Below are positions 43,158 through 51,618 of a stretch of DNA of 64,000 bases, one piece after another. Under the pieces are notes generated by a model, which saw only the letters and a list, made by a program, of their open reading frames with translations, had not been told where the DNA came from and made no database searches. The first letter of the stretch is position 1; each line of letters begins with the position of its first letter. The stretch comes from an uncultured Aliiroseovarius sp. (GTDB lineage Bacteria > Pseudomonadota > Alphaproteobacteria > Rhodobacterales > Rhodobacteraceae), in the NCBI RefSeq assembly GCF_947492455.1, contig NZ_CANLNB010000006.1, positions 1 through 64,000 on the forward strand, written 5' to 3'. Position numbers and translations under genes: made by a program.

Positions 43158-44338
43158 GAGAAGCCGTTATCGTCTCAACCGCCCGAACTCCGATTGGGGT
43201 TGCCTTCAAGGGTGCTCTGAACAACATCAAATCCCCTACCATGATGGGGCACGCCATTCAGCACGCGGTTGAACGTGCAGGTGTGGACCCCGGTTCGATA
43301 GAAGATGTCGTCATCGGATCGGTCCTGACTGCGGGAACCGCAGGCATGAATGTCGCTCGTTTGTCGGCGCTGGCGGCGGGCCTTCCCAATACGGTGGCAG
43401 GACAGACGATCGACAGGCAATGTTCCTCCGGGTTGATGGCCATTGCGACAGCTGCAAAGCAGGTCATTGTGGATGGTCAGAACGTTGCCGTGGCGGGCGG
43501 GCAGGAAAACATTTCCGCCCTGCAGAATGCTTATCTGAAATGGGCGGGCGATGAGAAAGATCCAAACGTTATCGCCCAATCAGAGCATGCCTATATGCCG
43601 ATGCTGATGACCGCGGAAAACGTGGCGCGGACCTATAGGATCAGCCGCGAGGTGCAGGATGAATACGCTGCACTTTCCCAAGGTCGGACGGCTCGGGCTC
43701 AGGCCGCTGGCGCCTTTGATGACGAGATCGTTCCGATCACTGCGATAAAGCGGGTCAAGAACCGCGAAACCGGAGAGGAAACCCTGGAAGAGGTGACCTT
43801 GTCAAAAGACGAAGGCAATCGACCGAATACGACGACCGAAGCACTGGGCGGGCTGAACCCGGTTGTCGAAGGAGGCGTGATTACCCCAGGAAACGCAAGC
43901 CAGCTCTCAGATGGAGCTTCCGCTTGCGTTCTCATGGAAGGCAAATTGGCTGAGCAACAGGGGCTCACACCGCTCGGCATTTATCGCGGTATGGCAGTTG
44001 CAGGAAACGCACCGGAAGAGATGGGTGTCGGCCCGATCTATGCCATTCCAAAGCTGCTGAAGAATGCAGGTCTTCGCATCGAAGACATCGGCCTTTGGGA
44101 GCTTAACGAAGCCTTCGCCTGCCAGGTTCTGTATTGCCGCGATCATCTTGGTATTGATCCGGAAGTCTACAACGTGAATGGCGGTGCCATTTCGATTGGC
44201 CACCCCTACGGTATGACGGGCGCGAGACAAGTCGGGCATGCTTTGCTTGAAGGTAGGCGCCGTGGCGTAAAGTACGTGGTTACGTCCATGTGCATTGGCG
44301 GAGGTATGGGGGCCGCAGCTTTGTTCGAAGTCGCCTGA
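43154..44338 (+). CDS. Acetyl-CoA acyltransferase (thiolase)
   Basis: 394 residues. Nucleophilic Cys90 in TIDRQCSSGL, His350 in ISIGHPYGMTG, and Cys380 in SMCIGGGMG complete the thiolase active site. It cleaves a 3-ketoacyl-CoA with CoA to acetyl-CoA plus a shortened acyl-CoA, or runs in reverse. Its presence means the pathway product entering it has at least four carbons in the acyl chain, which argues against simple three-carbon acrylate metabolism. ATGA overlap with the upstream gene. Last gene of the operon. Confidence 0.94.
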   Translation: MREAVIVSTARTPIGVAFKGALNNIKSPTMMGHAIQHAVERAGVDPGSIEDVVIGSVLTAGTAGMNVARLSALAAGLPNTVAGQTIDRQCSSGLMAIATAAKQVIVDGQNVAVAGGQENISALQNAYLKWAGDEKDPNVIAQSEHAYMPMLMTAENVARTYRISREVQDEYAALSQGRTARAQAAGAFDDEIVPITAIKRVKNRETGEETLEEVTLSKDEGNRPNTTTEALGGLNPVVEGGVITPGNASQLSDGASACVLMEGKLAEQQGLTPLGIYRGMAVAGNAPEEMGVGPIYAIPKLLKNAGLRIEDIGLWELNEAFACQVLYCRDHLGIDPEVYNVNGGAISIGHPYGMTGARQVGHALLEGRRRGVKYVVTSMCIGGGMGAAALFEVA

Positions 44339-44671
44339 CCTCACTGAAAGGAGTGCAAACCGGGCGTTGTCTGGATGAGATTTTGACAACCTGTCATTTT
44401 CGAAACCCGCCTTGTTTCAAGTCGGACGCTACATGCAAACAGATTAGTCATTTGGAAGCTCGGAGCGAATGTCGTGATAGTCCCGCTTTTGCGGACTTTG
44501 ATGCTCATCGCAGCGAACGGTTCTTTTCCGCCCAATCTATCAAAATTGGCTCCACCGTTTTTCGGTGGAGCCAACCAAAGCTCTGCGGCTTATTACCAAT
44601 TGCCTCCTACAGCACGGAATGCGTCAATCTCTGCGAGGCCGTTCTCATTTCAACCCTAAGGGCCGTATCTC
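44339..44671. other. 333-bp intergenic region between the thiolase operon and lysC
   Basis: The two genes converge here. An imperfect hairpin, GTCCCGC-TTTT-GCGGAC (44480-44496) followed by TTTG, may be a weak terminator for the thiolase operon, and the lysC terminator is at 44541-44574. A GAAAGGAG at 44345 looks like a Shine-Dalgarno, but the frame after it lacks coding character. The stretch 44470-44540 has decayed-looking sequence with some likeness to 34030-34110. Confidence 0.5.
44541..44574 (-). terminator. Rho-independent terminator of lysC
   Basis: A perfect 12-bp stem, TTGGCTCCACCG (44546-44557) with 44563-44574, around TTTTT. On the minus strand the stem is followed by TTTTG, and it lies about 100 bp past the lysC stop. 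Confidence 0.85.
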
Positions 44672-45907
44672 TTACGCTTTTTCCAGCTCGAACGCGTCGT
44701 GCAGTGCCTGCACGGCCAGCTCCATGTATTTGCGGTCGATCAGGACCGAGATCTTGATCTCGGAGGTGGTGATAACCTTGATGTTGATGCCCTCGTTGGA
44801 CAGCACGTCGAACATTTTTGCCGCGATACCAGCCTGCGAGCGCATGCCGATGCCGACGATCGACACCTTCGCCACGTCCTGATCTGCCACGATGTCATGG
44901 AAGTTGATGTCGCCGGCGGCTTTTGCGTCCGACATGGCTTTCTCAGCGCGTGCCACCTGATCGACAGGGCACGAGAAGGTCATGTCCGTGCGACCCTCTT
45001 CCGAGATGTTCTGCACGATCATGTCCACGTTCACGCCGGCGTCTGCTAGCGGGGTGAAGATGGCCGACGCGATGCCGGGGCGGTCCGCCACCGAGATAAG
45101 GGTCATTTTCGCTTCGTCGCGGCTGTATGCGACGCCAGAAACTACATTGCTTTCCACGATATCCTCCTCGTCGCAGACCAGCGTGCCTGCTTCCGGGTCA
45201 TATTCTTCAAAACTGCTCAGAACCCGCAGTTTCACCTTATAGCGCATTGCCAGCTCGACCGAGCGGGTTTGCAGAACCTTGGCGCCCAGAGATGCCAGTT
45301 CCAGCATTTCTTCGAATGCAATTTTGTCCAGCTTGCGCGCCTTATCCGAGATGCGCGGATCGGTCGTGTAAACGCCGTCCACATCGGTGTAGATGTCGCA
45401 CCGTTCCGCATCAAAGGCGGCAGCGAAGGCCACGGCGGTGGTATCCGATCCGCCACGACCCAGCGTGGTGATCCGGCCATCATCCGCGATGCCCTGGAAG
45501 CCCGCCACAACGGCGACGCGCATGCCTTCGCCGAACTTGGCCATGATGTTATCGGACGGGATTTCCTCGATCCGCGCGGCCGAGTGCACGCCGGTGGTTT
45601 TCACCGGCACCTGCCAGCCCTGCCAGCTGCGTGCGGGCACGTCCATTTCCTGCAGGCGCAGCGCCATCAGGCCCGCGGTCACTTGCTCACCCGAGCTGAC
45701 CACCGCGTCGTATTCGCGTGCGTCATACAGATGCGAGGTTTCGTTCACCCAGCCCACCAGCTCGTTGGTCTTGCCCGACATGGCCGAGACAATGACGATC
45801 ACGTCATAGCCATTGGCCACCTCACGCGCGACCCGCTTCGAGGCCCGGTGGATCCGATCCAGATTGGCGACCGATGTGCCGCCGAATTTCATCACCAGAA
45901 TTGGCAT
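44672..45907 (-). CDS. lysC: Aspartate kinase
   Basis: 411 residues. Phosphorylates aspartate, the first step to lysine, threonine, methionine and diaminopimelate. It begins MPILVMKFGGTSVANLDRI with the aspartokinase signature KFGGTS (7-12). The kinase core contains LGRGGSDTTAVAFAAAFDAE, and two ACT domains occupy the C-terminal third (about 265-411; feedback sites such as GIGMRSQAGIAAKMFDVL). A single gene with its own terminator. In related alphaproteobacteria ptsP follows immediately downstream; here 20 kb of other genes intervene. Confidence 0.97.
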   Translation of the reverse strand: MPILVMKFGGTSVANLDRIHRASKRVAREVANGYDVIVIVSAMSGKTNELVGWVNETSHLYDAREYDAVVSSGEQVTAGLMALRLQEMDVPARSWQGWQVPVKTTGVHSAARIEEIPSDNIMAKFGEGMRVAVVAGFQGIADDGRITTLGRGGSDTTAVAFAAAFDAERCDIYTDVDGVYTTDPRISDKARKLDKIAFEEMLELASLGAKVLQTRSVELAMRYKVKLRVLSSFEEYDPEAGTLVCDEEDIVESNVVSGVAYSRDEAKMTLISVADRPGIASAIFTPLADAGVNVDMIVQNISEEGRTDMTFSCPVDQVARAEKAMSDAKAAGDINFHDIVADQDVAKVSIVGIGMRSQAGIAAKMFDVLSNEGINIKVITTSEIKISVLIDRKYMELAVQALHDAFELEKA

Positions 45908-46011
45908 GGAACCCCATCCCTTCCTTTACGTCCGGCTTCTCTTACGCAGGAGGGGGCAAAAGGGCAAGGGCAGAGCGCGATTGACCCAGGCAGACTGCAT
46001 TTTCTTGTCTT

Positions 46012-46057
46012 AAATATCCTGGGGTGAGGTCGGAACGGCCGAGGGGCAAAGCCCCTC
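46012..46057. repeat. Extragenic hairpin element, copy 2
   Basis: AAATATCCTGGGGTGAGG begins the element, which ends in the stem-loop GAGGGGC (46041-46047) with GCCCCTC (46051-46057), only two bases from the SDR stop. The opening resembles the element at 16085. The hairpin probably terminates or stabilises the SDR transcript on the minus strand. Confidence 0.5.
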
Positions 46058-46059
46058 TC

Positions 46060-46704
46060 TTAATACGGATGCTCCCGACCATCCCACGTCTCGAAACACC
46101 CTGCGCTGTCCATCGACAAAGCCGCGAACCGCTTGATCAATCCGCTGGCCGAGGTTTCGGAGTCTATCTCACCATCACTGCCGCCCATATCTGTACGGAC
46201 CCAGCCGGGGTGGTAGATGCCAACCGCGACACCGTCATCCGCCAGATCCGCCGCCAGATTGCGGCCGAGGTTCAGCGCGGCGGCTTTGGATGCGCGATAG
46301 ATGTAGCTTCCGCCCGGCGCGCGGGTGTGGCTGGCCATCTGGGACGAGATGATGGCAATCTTGCCCTTGGCGTCCTGGACATTCTCCAACAGCGCCTGCA
46401 CCGTCAGAAAGACGCCAGTGACATTGGTCGCAAACCCCTCGGCCCACATCTGGGCAGGGTAGCCTTCGGGCATTTCCTCGAACTTGTCTGGATAGATGCC
46501 CGCGTTACAGATCAGCAGATCATCCCCCGCCGTGCCAACCGCGTCTTGCAGTCCCTGAAACGCCTGAGGATCGGTCACATCCAGCGCGACCAAATCGCCT
46601 TCGCCGCTGCGCGAGGTGCCGATCACCTCGTGCCCGTCGGCCTGATAGCGATCATAAAGCTCTTTGCCGATGCCACGGCTGGCCCCTGTTATGACAATGC
46701 GCAT
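46060..46704 (-). CDS. Short-chain dehydrogenase/reductase
   Basis: 214 residues from ATG 46704 (AAAGGAG upstream). Classical SDR: RIVITGASRGIGKELYDRY (cofactor loop), LLICNAGIYPD, active-site Ser and SYIYRASKAAALN with the YxxxK pair, then PGWVRTDMGG. Probably NADP-dependent; substrate unknown. Close homologues are annotated as C-factor-like or carbonyl-reductase-like SDRs. It lies on the same strand as, and 60 bp downstream of, the GNAT gene. Confidence 0.92.
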   Translation of the reverse strand: MRIVITGASRGIGKELYDRYQADGHEVIGTSRSGEGDLVALDVTDPQAFQGLQDAVGTAGDDLLICNAGIYPDKFEEMPEGYPAQMWAEGFATNVTGVFLTVQALLENVQDAKGKIAIISSQMASHTRAPGGSYIYRASKAAALNLGRNLAADLADDGVAVGIYHPGWVRTDMGGSDGEIDSETSASGLIKRFAALSMDSAGCFETWDGREHPY

Positions 46705-46764
46705 GTGAACTCCTTTAGCAGGCAATTGAATGGTGTAGAAATGAGGCGATCAGATTGCGCGGCC

Positions 46765-47217
46765 CTAGTCCTTCTTCGCGTATTTAATAAACGGCGTCCG
46801 CGTGGCGACCTGATCATACAGCATCCGGCCCTTGTAGTTGAACTCTTGCGTCAGCCAGTAGGTGCCTGAACAGCCATTGTCCTTTGCGATCGTGTGGACG
46901 GCTTCGATCAGTTTCCGGCCCACGCCACCCCCGCGCAGGCTGGGATCGACATAGAGGTCCATCAGATAGCAGGTGTTCTCGATGCTCCACATCGAGCGGT
47001 GAAACAGGTAGTGAGTCAGGCCGACAAGCACGCCGTCTTGCTCGGCCACCAGCCCCTGAAACTCGCCGGGGTCGCCCGACAGCATCCGCGCGAACGAGCT
47101 GTTATAGACCGTGTCGTCCAGTTTGGTCTCGTAAAAGTCCAAATAGGCCGTCCACAGCGCGCGCCAGGCGGGTTTGTCGTCGGCGCGAACCGGGCGGATA
47201 GTGATGGTGTCGGGCAT
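46765..47217 (-). CDS. GNAT acetyltransferase
   Basis: 150 residues from ATG 47217 (MPDTITIRPVRADDKPAWRAL). The fold is recognisable in CYLMDLYVDPSLRGGGVGRK (acetyl-CoA loop R-G-G-G-V-G), AKDNGCSGTYWLTQEFN and the C-terminal GRMLYDQVATRTPFIKY. This subgroup is related to diamine/aminoalkyl acetyltransferases, but the substrate is not predictable. Longer upstream starts lack similarity. Confidence 0.9.
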   Translation of the reverse strand: MPDTITIRPVRADDKPAWRALWTAYLDFYETKLDDTVYNSSFARMLSGDPGEFQGLVAEQDGVLVGLTHYLFHRSMWSIENTCYLMDLYVDPSLRGGGVGRKLIEAVHTIAKDNGCSGTYWLTQEFNYKGRMLYDQVATRTPFIKYAKKD

Positions 47218-47282
47218 GGCAGCGTCCTGCAATGGGTGTCGTTGGCGACAGCCTAGACGAATGCCATCCAATCTCAAGGCGC

Positions 47283-47765
47283 CTAGTTCACCTTGCGGGT
47301 CGGCGTGAAGGGCAGGGGCATTACAGGCACCCCGTCTTCGATCAGTTCTTTGGCGTCTTCCAGCTTGGTCTCGCCATAGATCGCGCGTTCGGGCGCGTCG
47401 CCCAGATGCATGGCGCGTGCTTCCTTGGCGAAATCGGCGCCCACATAATCGCTTTCAGCCTCGACCTTGGCACGCAATTTGGCGATTTCGGCTTCGATCT
47501 CGGCCTGCACTTCAGGGGGCGGCGCCACATGCGGGGCGGGGGCAGATGGGGCAGGCGCAGGGGCCGTATCGGGAGCCGCGGGCTTCGCCGCAGCGCTGCG
47601 CGCCGGACGCACCTTGGGGGCCATCAGCGACTTTTCCACCTTGGTGGACCCGCAATCCGGGCATGCAACATGACCGGCCGCCTTTAACGCTTCAAAGGCG
47701 TTGGCGTTCTGGAACCAGCTTTCAAACTTGTGGTTCTGGTCACATTTCAAGGCATAGCGGATCAT
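47283..47765 (-). CDS. DUF1178 family protein
   Basis: 160 residues. It begins MIRYALKCDQNHKFESWFQ and has a CPDC zinc-knuckle (VACPDCGSTKVEKSLM), the hallmark of DUF1178. A Pro/Ala-rich linker (about 55-82) separates this from a helical C-terminus ending LPFTPTRKVN. Function unknown; widespread in alphaproteobacteria. It lies upstream of the GNAT gene and downstream of the NUDIX gene, same strand. Confidence 0.9.
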   Translation of the reverse strand: MIRYALKCDQNHKFESWFQNANAFEALKAAGHVACPDCGSTKVEKSLMAPKVRPARSAAAKPAAPDTAPAPAPSAPAPHVAPPPEVQAEIEAEIAKLRAKVEAESDYVGADFAKEARAMHLGDAPERAIYGETKLEDAKELIEDGVPVMPLPFTPTRKVN

Positions 47766-47853
47766 GGGGCGCGTGCGTCCAAGTGGTGTCGTGTTAAAGA
47801 TATATGAAACTCGGCGCGGGCTTGTGCAAGACCCCAGCGATGTGTGCAGAAGG

Positions 47854-48360
47854 TCAGCGCAGGGCTTTCGGGTCGAAATCCTTGATAATCTGCCGCAACT
47901 CAGGCTCGCCCACCATCTGGGCGGCTTTCTTGGCGCTGACCCATTTGCGGCGGCGTTCGTGCTTTTCCCGATAAGACTTCAACTGCTTTTTCACCTTCAG
48001 GGGAAACACCGCGACGACACAGGGCAGCCGTTCGCCTGCAAACCCCTTGTCATAGGCATAGAAGCCCAAGACCTGATGATACAGTTTCCCCTCGACACCA
48101 GCCTCTTCAATGGCTTCGGTCGCAGCCGCGCCAGCAGGGGTTTCGCCGTCCATTGGCCAGCCCTTGGGAATGATCCAGCGCCCTGTCCCGCGCGAGGTGA
48201 TCAGCAGGATTTCGACCTTGCCATCATGAATGCGGAAGGGCAGCGCGCCAAACTGCGTACGTACAGAGCGCTTGTCAGAAAGCGACAGCCGGATCGGCTT
48301 TTGTTTGCCCTTCGCAATCGTCAACTTTTTGCTGCCTTTTGTCCCCATGGTTCCGGTCAT
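47854..48360 (-). CDS. NUDIX hydrolase
   Basis: 168 residues. The Nudix box is GWPMDGETPAGAAATEAIEEAGV, split between residues about 66 and 90; the usual Arg of the REUXEE core is Thr here (TEAIEEAG), while the metal-binding glutamates remain. The N-terminal QFGALPFRIHDGKVEILLIT and the RWIIPKGWP segment resemble diphosphoinositol-polyphosphate / diadenosine-polyphosphate hydrolases (DIPP-like). A basic N-terminal tail (KGSKKLTIAKGKQK) is present. ATG at codon 5 is an alternative start. Confidence 0.9.
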   Translation of the reverse strand: MTGTMGTKGSKKLTIAKGKQKPIRLSLSDKRSVRTQFGALPFRIHDGKVEILLITSRGTGRWIIPKGWPMDGETPAGAAATEAIEEAGVEGKLYHQVLGFYAYDKGFAGERLPCVVAVFPLKVKKQLKSYREKHERRRKWVSAKKAAQMVGEPELRQIIKDFDPKALR

Positions 48361-48490
48361 CTTACCCGGTTATTGTTATTCTTCTTTGAAGATAGCCAGT
48401 TTCGGGGCGAAATAAAGGAAATTTGGCTGATTTGGTGCCCATGTGGGCTGAGACCGCTATATCGGGTGCGTTTGCGACGAATTGGTCGCA

Positions 48491-48521
48491 AAAAACGCCC
48501 CGACCATCAGGCGGGGCGTTT
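48491..48521 (-). terminator. Rho-independent terminator of metG
   Basis: AAACGCCCCG (48493-48502) pairs with CGGGGCGTTT (48512-48521). On the minus strand the stem is followed by six T residues, 22 bp after the metG stop. Confidence 0.9.
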
Positions 48522-48542
48522 CGAAAATCACGGGCAATCTGT

Positions 48543-50258
48543 TTAATCGCGCGTGCCTGCGAAGCGCTCTTGCCACTCTTCACGCTGCTCGTCGGCGATT
48601 TTGGCAAAGAGGTTCTCCGGAACCGTGAACGCGTGGCCCGCTTTCAGCGTATCCAGTGCCTCGGCCACGTCGCCGGGCCAGTCCATGTCGGTGTTCATCG
48701 CCGTGCGAAGGGTTTCAGCCGCATCAGGGATGAACGGGGCCGACAGCACCGCGTAAAGACGGATCAGGTTCAGAGCCAGACGGATTTGCGCGGCGGCCTG
48801 ATCGGGGTCGGTTTTGAAGGTCGCCCACGGTGCGGCGGCTTGCAGGTATTCGTTGCCCGCCACCCAGATCGAGCGCAACTCTTGTGCGGCTTTGCGCACG
48901 TCCATCGCCTCCATGTGGCCTTCATAGGCGCGGACTTTGGTGGTCAGATCGGCGATCAGCGCGGCCTCGGCCTCGCCGTATTCACCACCTTCCGGCACCG
49001 CTTCCGAAAACTTCGAGCGGCAGAACTTGGTCACGCGGCTGACAAAGTTGCCCAGCACGTCAGCGAGGTCTTTGTTCACGCTGGTCTGGAAGTTCTCCCA
49101 CGTGAATTCTGCGTCCGAGTTTTCCGGTGCGTGGCTTAGCAGCCACCAGCGCCAGTAATCCGCGGGCAGGATCGACAATGCCTGATCCATAAACACGCCG
49201 CGCCCTTTCGAGGTCGAGAACTGCCCACCATCGTAGTTCAGATAGTTGAACGACTTGATGTAATCGACCAGCTTCCACGGCTCTTGCGAGCCCATGATCG
49301 TGGCCGGGAAGGACAGGGTGTGGAACGGCACGTTGTCTTTGCCCATGAACTGGACATAGCGCACGTCGTCTGCACCCTTGTCGGTGCGCCACCAGCGCTC
49401 CCAGAACTCGGGGCCTTCGCCTTTTTCGTCCGCTAGCTCGGCGGTGGCGGCGATGTATTCGATGGGCGCGTCGAACCAGACATAGAAGACCTTGCCTTCC
49501 ATGCCGGGCCAATCTTCGTCCCCCTTTTTCACCGGCACGCCCCAGTCCAGATCGCGCGTGATGCCGCGATCTTGCAGGCCGTCACCGTCATGCAGCCATT
49601 TCTTTGCGATCGAGGTCGTCAGCACGGGCCAATCGGACTTCTGGTCGATCCACGCATCCAGTTTGTCCTTCAGCGCGGACTGCTTCAGATACAAGTGCTT
49701 GGTTTCGCGCACTTCCAGATCGGTCGAGCCCGAAATGGCCGAGCGCGGGTTGATCAGGTCGGTCGGATCCAGCTGCTTGGTGCAGTTTTCACATTGGTCG
49801 CCACGCGCGCCGTCATAGCCGCAGTTCGGGCATTCCCCCTCGATGTAGCGGTCGGGCAGGAAGCGGCCATCGGCGTTCGAATAGACCTGCTTTTCGCTCA
49901 CTTCCTCGATGAACCCGTTGTCCGCCAACTTGCCCGCAAAATGCTGGGTCAGCTTATGGTTCTGAGGCGAGGACGAGCGTCCGAAGTTGTCAAAGGACAG
50001 ACGGAAGCCACGCGCGATCTCGGCCTGAACCTCGTGCATTTCGGCGCAGAACTCGGCCACGGGCTTGCCAGCTTTCGCGGCGGCCAACTCGGCCGGGGTG
50101 CCGTGCTCGTCGGTTGCGCAGATGAACATGACCTCGCGGCCCCGGCAGCGGTTATAGCGTGCATACAGGTCAGCTGGCAGCTGCGAGCCTACCAGATTGC
50201 CAAGGTGCTTGATCCCGTTGATGTAAGGGATCGCCGAAGTGATGAGGACGCGGTTCAT
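48543..50258 (-). CDS. metG: Methionyl-tRNA synthetase
   Basis: 571 residues from ATG 50258 (GGGAGC upstream). Class I synthetase. The HIGH-equivalent is [10 protein letters not shown], the zinc knuckle is [17 protein letters not shown], and the KMSKS-equivalent is FSTSKGRG, the variant common in alphaproteobacterial MetG1-type enzymes. The C-terminal anticodon-binding helices run from about 400 to the end; there is no C-terminal tRNA-binding (EMAP-like) extension. Charges tRNA-Met in the cytosol. Confidence 0.97.
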   Translation of the reverse strand: MNRVLITSAIPYINGIKHLGNLVGSQLPADLYARYNRCRGREVMFICATDEHGTPAELAAAKAGKPVAEFCAEMHEVQAEIARGFRLSFDNFGRSSSPQNHKLTQHFAGKLADNGFIEEVSEKQVYSNADGRFLPDRYIEGECPNCGYDGARGDQCENCTKQLDPTDLINPRSAISGSTDLEVRETKHLYLKQSALKDKLDAWIDQKSDWPVLTTSIAKKWLHDGDGLQDRGITRDLDWGVPVKKGDEDWPGMEGKVFYVWFDAPIEYIAATAELADEKGEGPEFWERWWRTDKGADDVRYVQFMGKDNVPFHTLSFPATIMGSQEPWKLVDYIKSFNYLNYDGGQFSTSKGRGVFMDQALSILPADYWRWWLLSHAPENSDAEFTWENFQTSVNKDLADVLGNFVSRVTKFCRSKFSEAVPEGGEYGEAEAALIADLTTKVRAYEGHMEAMDVRKAAQELRSIWVAGNEYLQAAAPWATFKTDPDQAAAQIRLALNLIRLYAVLSAPFIPDAAETLRTAMNTDMDWPGDVAEALDTLKAGHAFTVPENLFAKIADEQREEWQERFAGTRD

Positions 50259-50321
50259 GTGAGCTCCCAATACGTGTTTGCGGTTGTTTAGGCTGAAATC
50301 CCCGAAAGGGCCAGTGCCGAC

Positions 50322-51560
50322 TTACCCTGTGGCCAAGGCAAGCCCGTCAACCACGGCGGTGAAGGCTTCGGACTGTTCCAGCCGGACAGCGGGGCAGGTG
50401 GCGGTGACCTCGTCCGCGACCAGGCGCATCAGGCTGGAGCCGCCGACCAGAATGGCGGTGTTGATCGCGGTCGGCGCCACGCCCGCACGCATGCAGGTTT
50501 CATACATCGCCATGCGCAGATCGTCCCGAAATCCTTGAAGTGCTGCGTTCATGCTGCCGGCCGTGATCGGGGCGCTTAGTCCGCGCTCGATTAATCCCAT
50601 CGCAATCCGCGCCTGTGCCTGATCCGCATTGGCGGCGATTTTGCCGTCTTCCACGGCGAAGGCAAGTTCGTGGCCTAACCGGTGGGTGATCACCTCTTGC
50701 AGACGAGCCAGCTTTTCCGGCTCGACCGCATGGGCCAGCAGGTCTTCCACTTTGCGCTCAGTCTCGCGCGCGTACAAGAATGGGATCTTCGCCCATGTGG
50801 CCAGCTCGTTGAATATGGCGTTCGGCATGGGCAGCAACTCGTCCCCGAAGGTCCGCCGCAATTGTCCGCCATAGCCCAAAAGGGGCATCACGTGGGCGAC
50901 CGAAATCTTCTGGTCGAAATCCGTGCCGCCCAGCCGGATCCCATGGCTGGCCAGAACCTCGATTTTGTCGCCCTCTGTGCGATAGACGCTGAAATCCGAG
51001 GTGCCGCCGCCAATGTCGACGATCAGCCCGATCCCTTGCGTGTCCCCCAGATCTCGACAGGCCAGTGCTGCCGCCTCGGGTTCATACAGGAAATCGACCG
51101 CCTCAAATCCTGCTGCGTGATAGCAGGCCCGCAGATCGTCTTCGGCCTGTTGGTCCCGCGCTGCATTGTCGGAATGAAACTGCACCGGACGACCCGAGAG
51201 CACCCGCCTAAACTCCTGCCCCGACTGTGCCTCGGCGCGGGCTTTGAACGCTACCAGAAAGGACGTGACCACATCTGCCAAGGTTTGACGTTTGCCGCCG
51301 ACCAAACGGCTTTCGTGCAGCAACTCATGCCCAAGGATGCTTTTCAGCGCTCGCATATAGCGCCCGTCGTCGCCATCAATCAGCGCTGTACTGGCCGCGC
51401 GCCCGATGCGCATCTCGCTGCCATCCGTGGGAAAGAACACCGCAGTGGGCAGCGTATCGGCGTCTCCTTCAATCGGAATGCGCCGGACCGCGCCTGCCTT
51501 TAAAACAGCGGCTGCCGAATTCGAAGTGCCGAAATCCACGGCAAGCACAGAAGAGGTCAT
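50322..51560 (-). CDS. Hsp70-family protein, YegD-like
   Basis: 412 residues. Actin-like ATPase fold with phosphate loop 1 VLAVDFGTSNSAAAV, phosphate loop 2 GLIVDIGGGTSDFSV and adenosine motif AILVGGSSLMRLV. The segment FLYEPEAAALAC is Hsp70-like. There is no C-terminal substrate-binding domain, so it matches the YegD group of short, uncharacterised Hsp70 relatives rather than DnaK. It stands between metG and an MFS gene on the minus strand. Client and role unknown. Confidence 0.9.
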   Translation of the reverse strand: MTSSVLAVDFGTSNSAAAVLKAGAVRRIPIEGDADTLPTAVFFPTDGSEMRIGRAASTALIDGDDGRYMRALKSILGHELLHESRLVGGKRQTLADVVTSFLVAFKARAEAQSGQEFRRVLSGRPVQFHSDNAARDQQAEDDLRACYHAAGFEAVDFLYEPEAAALACRDLGDTQGIGLIVDIGGGTSDFSVYRTEGDKIEVLASHGIRLGGTDFDQKISVAHVMPLLGYGGQLRRTFGDELLPMPNAIFNELATWAKIPFLYARETERKVEDLLAHAVEPEKLARLQEVITHRLGHELAFAVEDGKIAANADQAQARIAMGLIERGLSAPITAGSMNAALQGFRDDLRMAMYETCMRAGVAPTAINTAILVGGSSLMRLVADEVTATCPAVRLEQSEAFTAVVDGLALATG

Positions 51561-51618
51561 ATCGGCGTTCCGTTCCTTAAAAGAAAGGGCGCGTGACTAC
51601 TCAGCGCAGTGCAGACTG

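Noticed and set aside
44290-44757. Plus-strand open frame after the thiolase with a GAAAGGAG in front
   Set aside because: It runs antisense into lysC through the lysC terminator and lacks coding character or a known domain.
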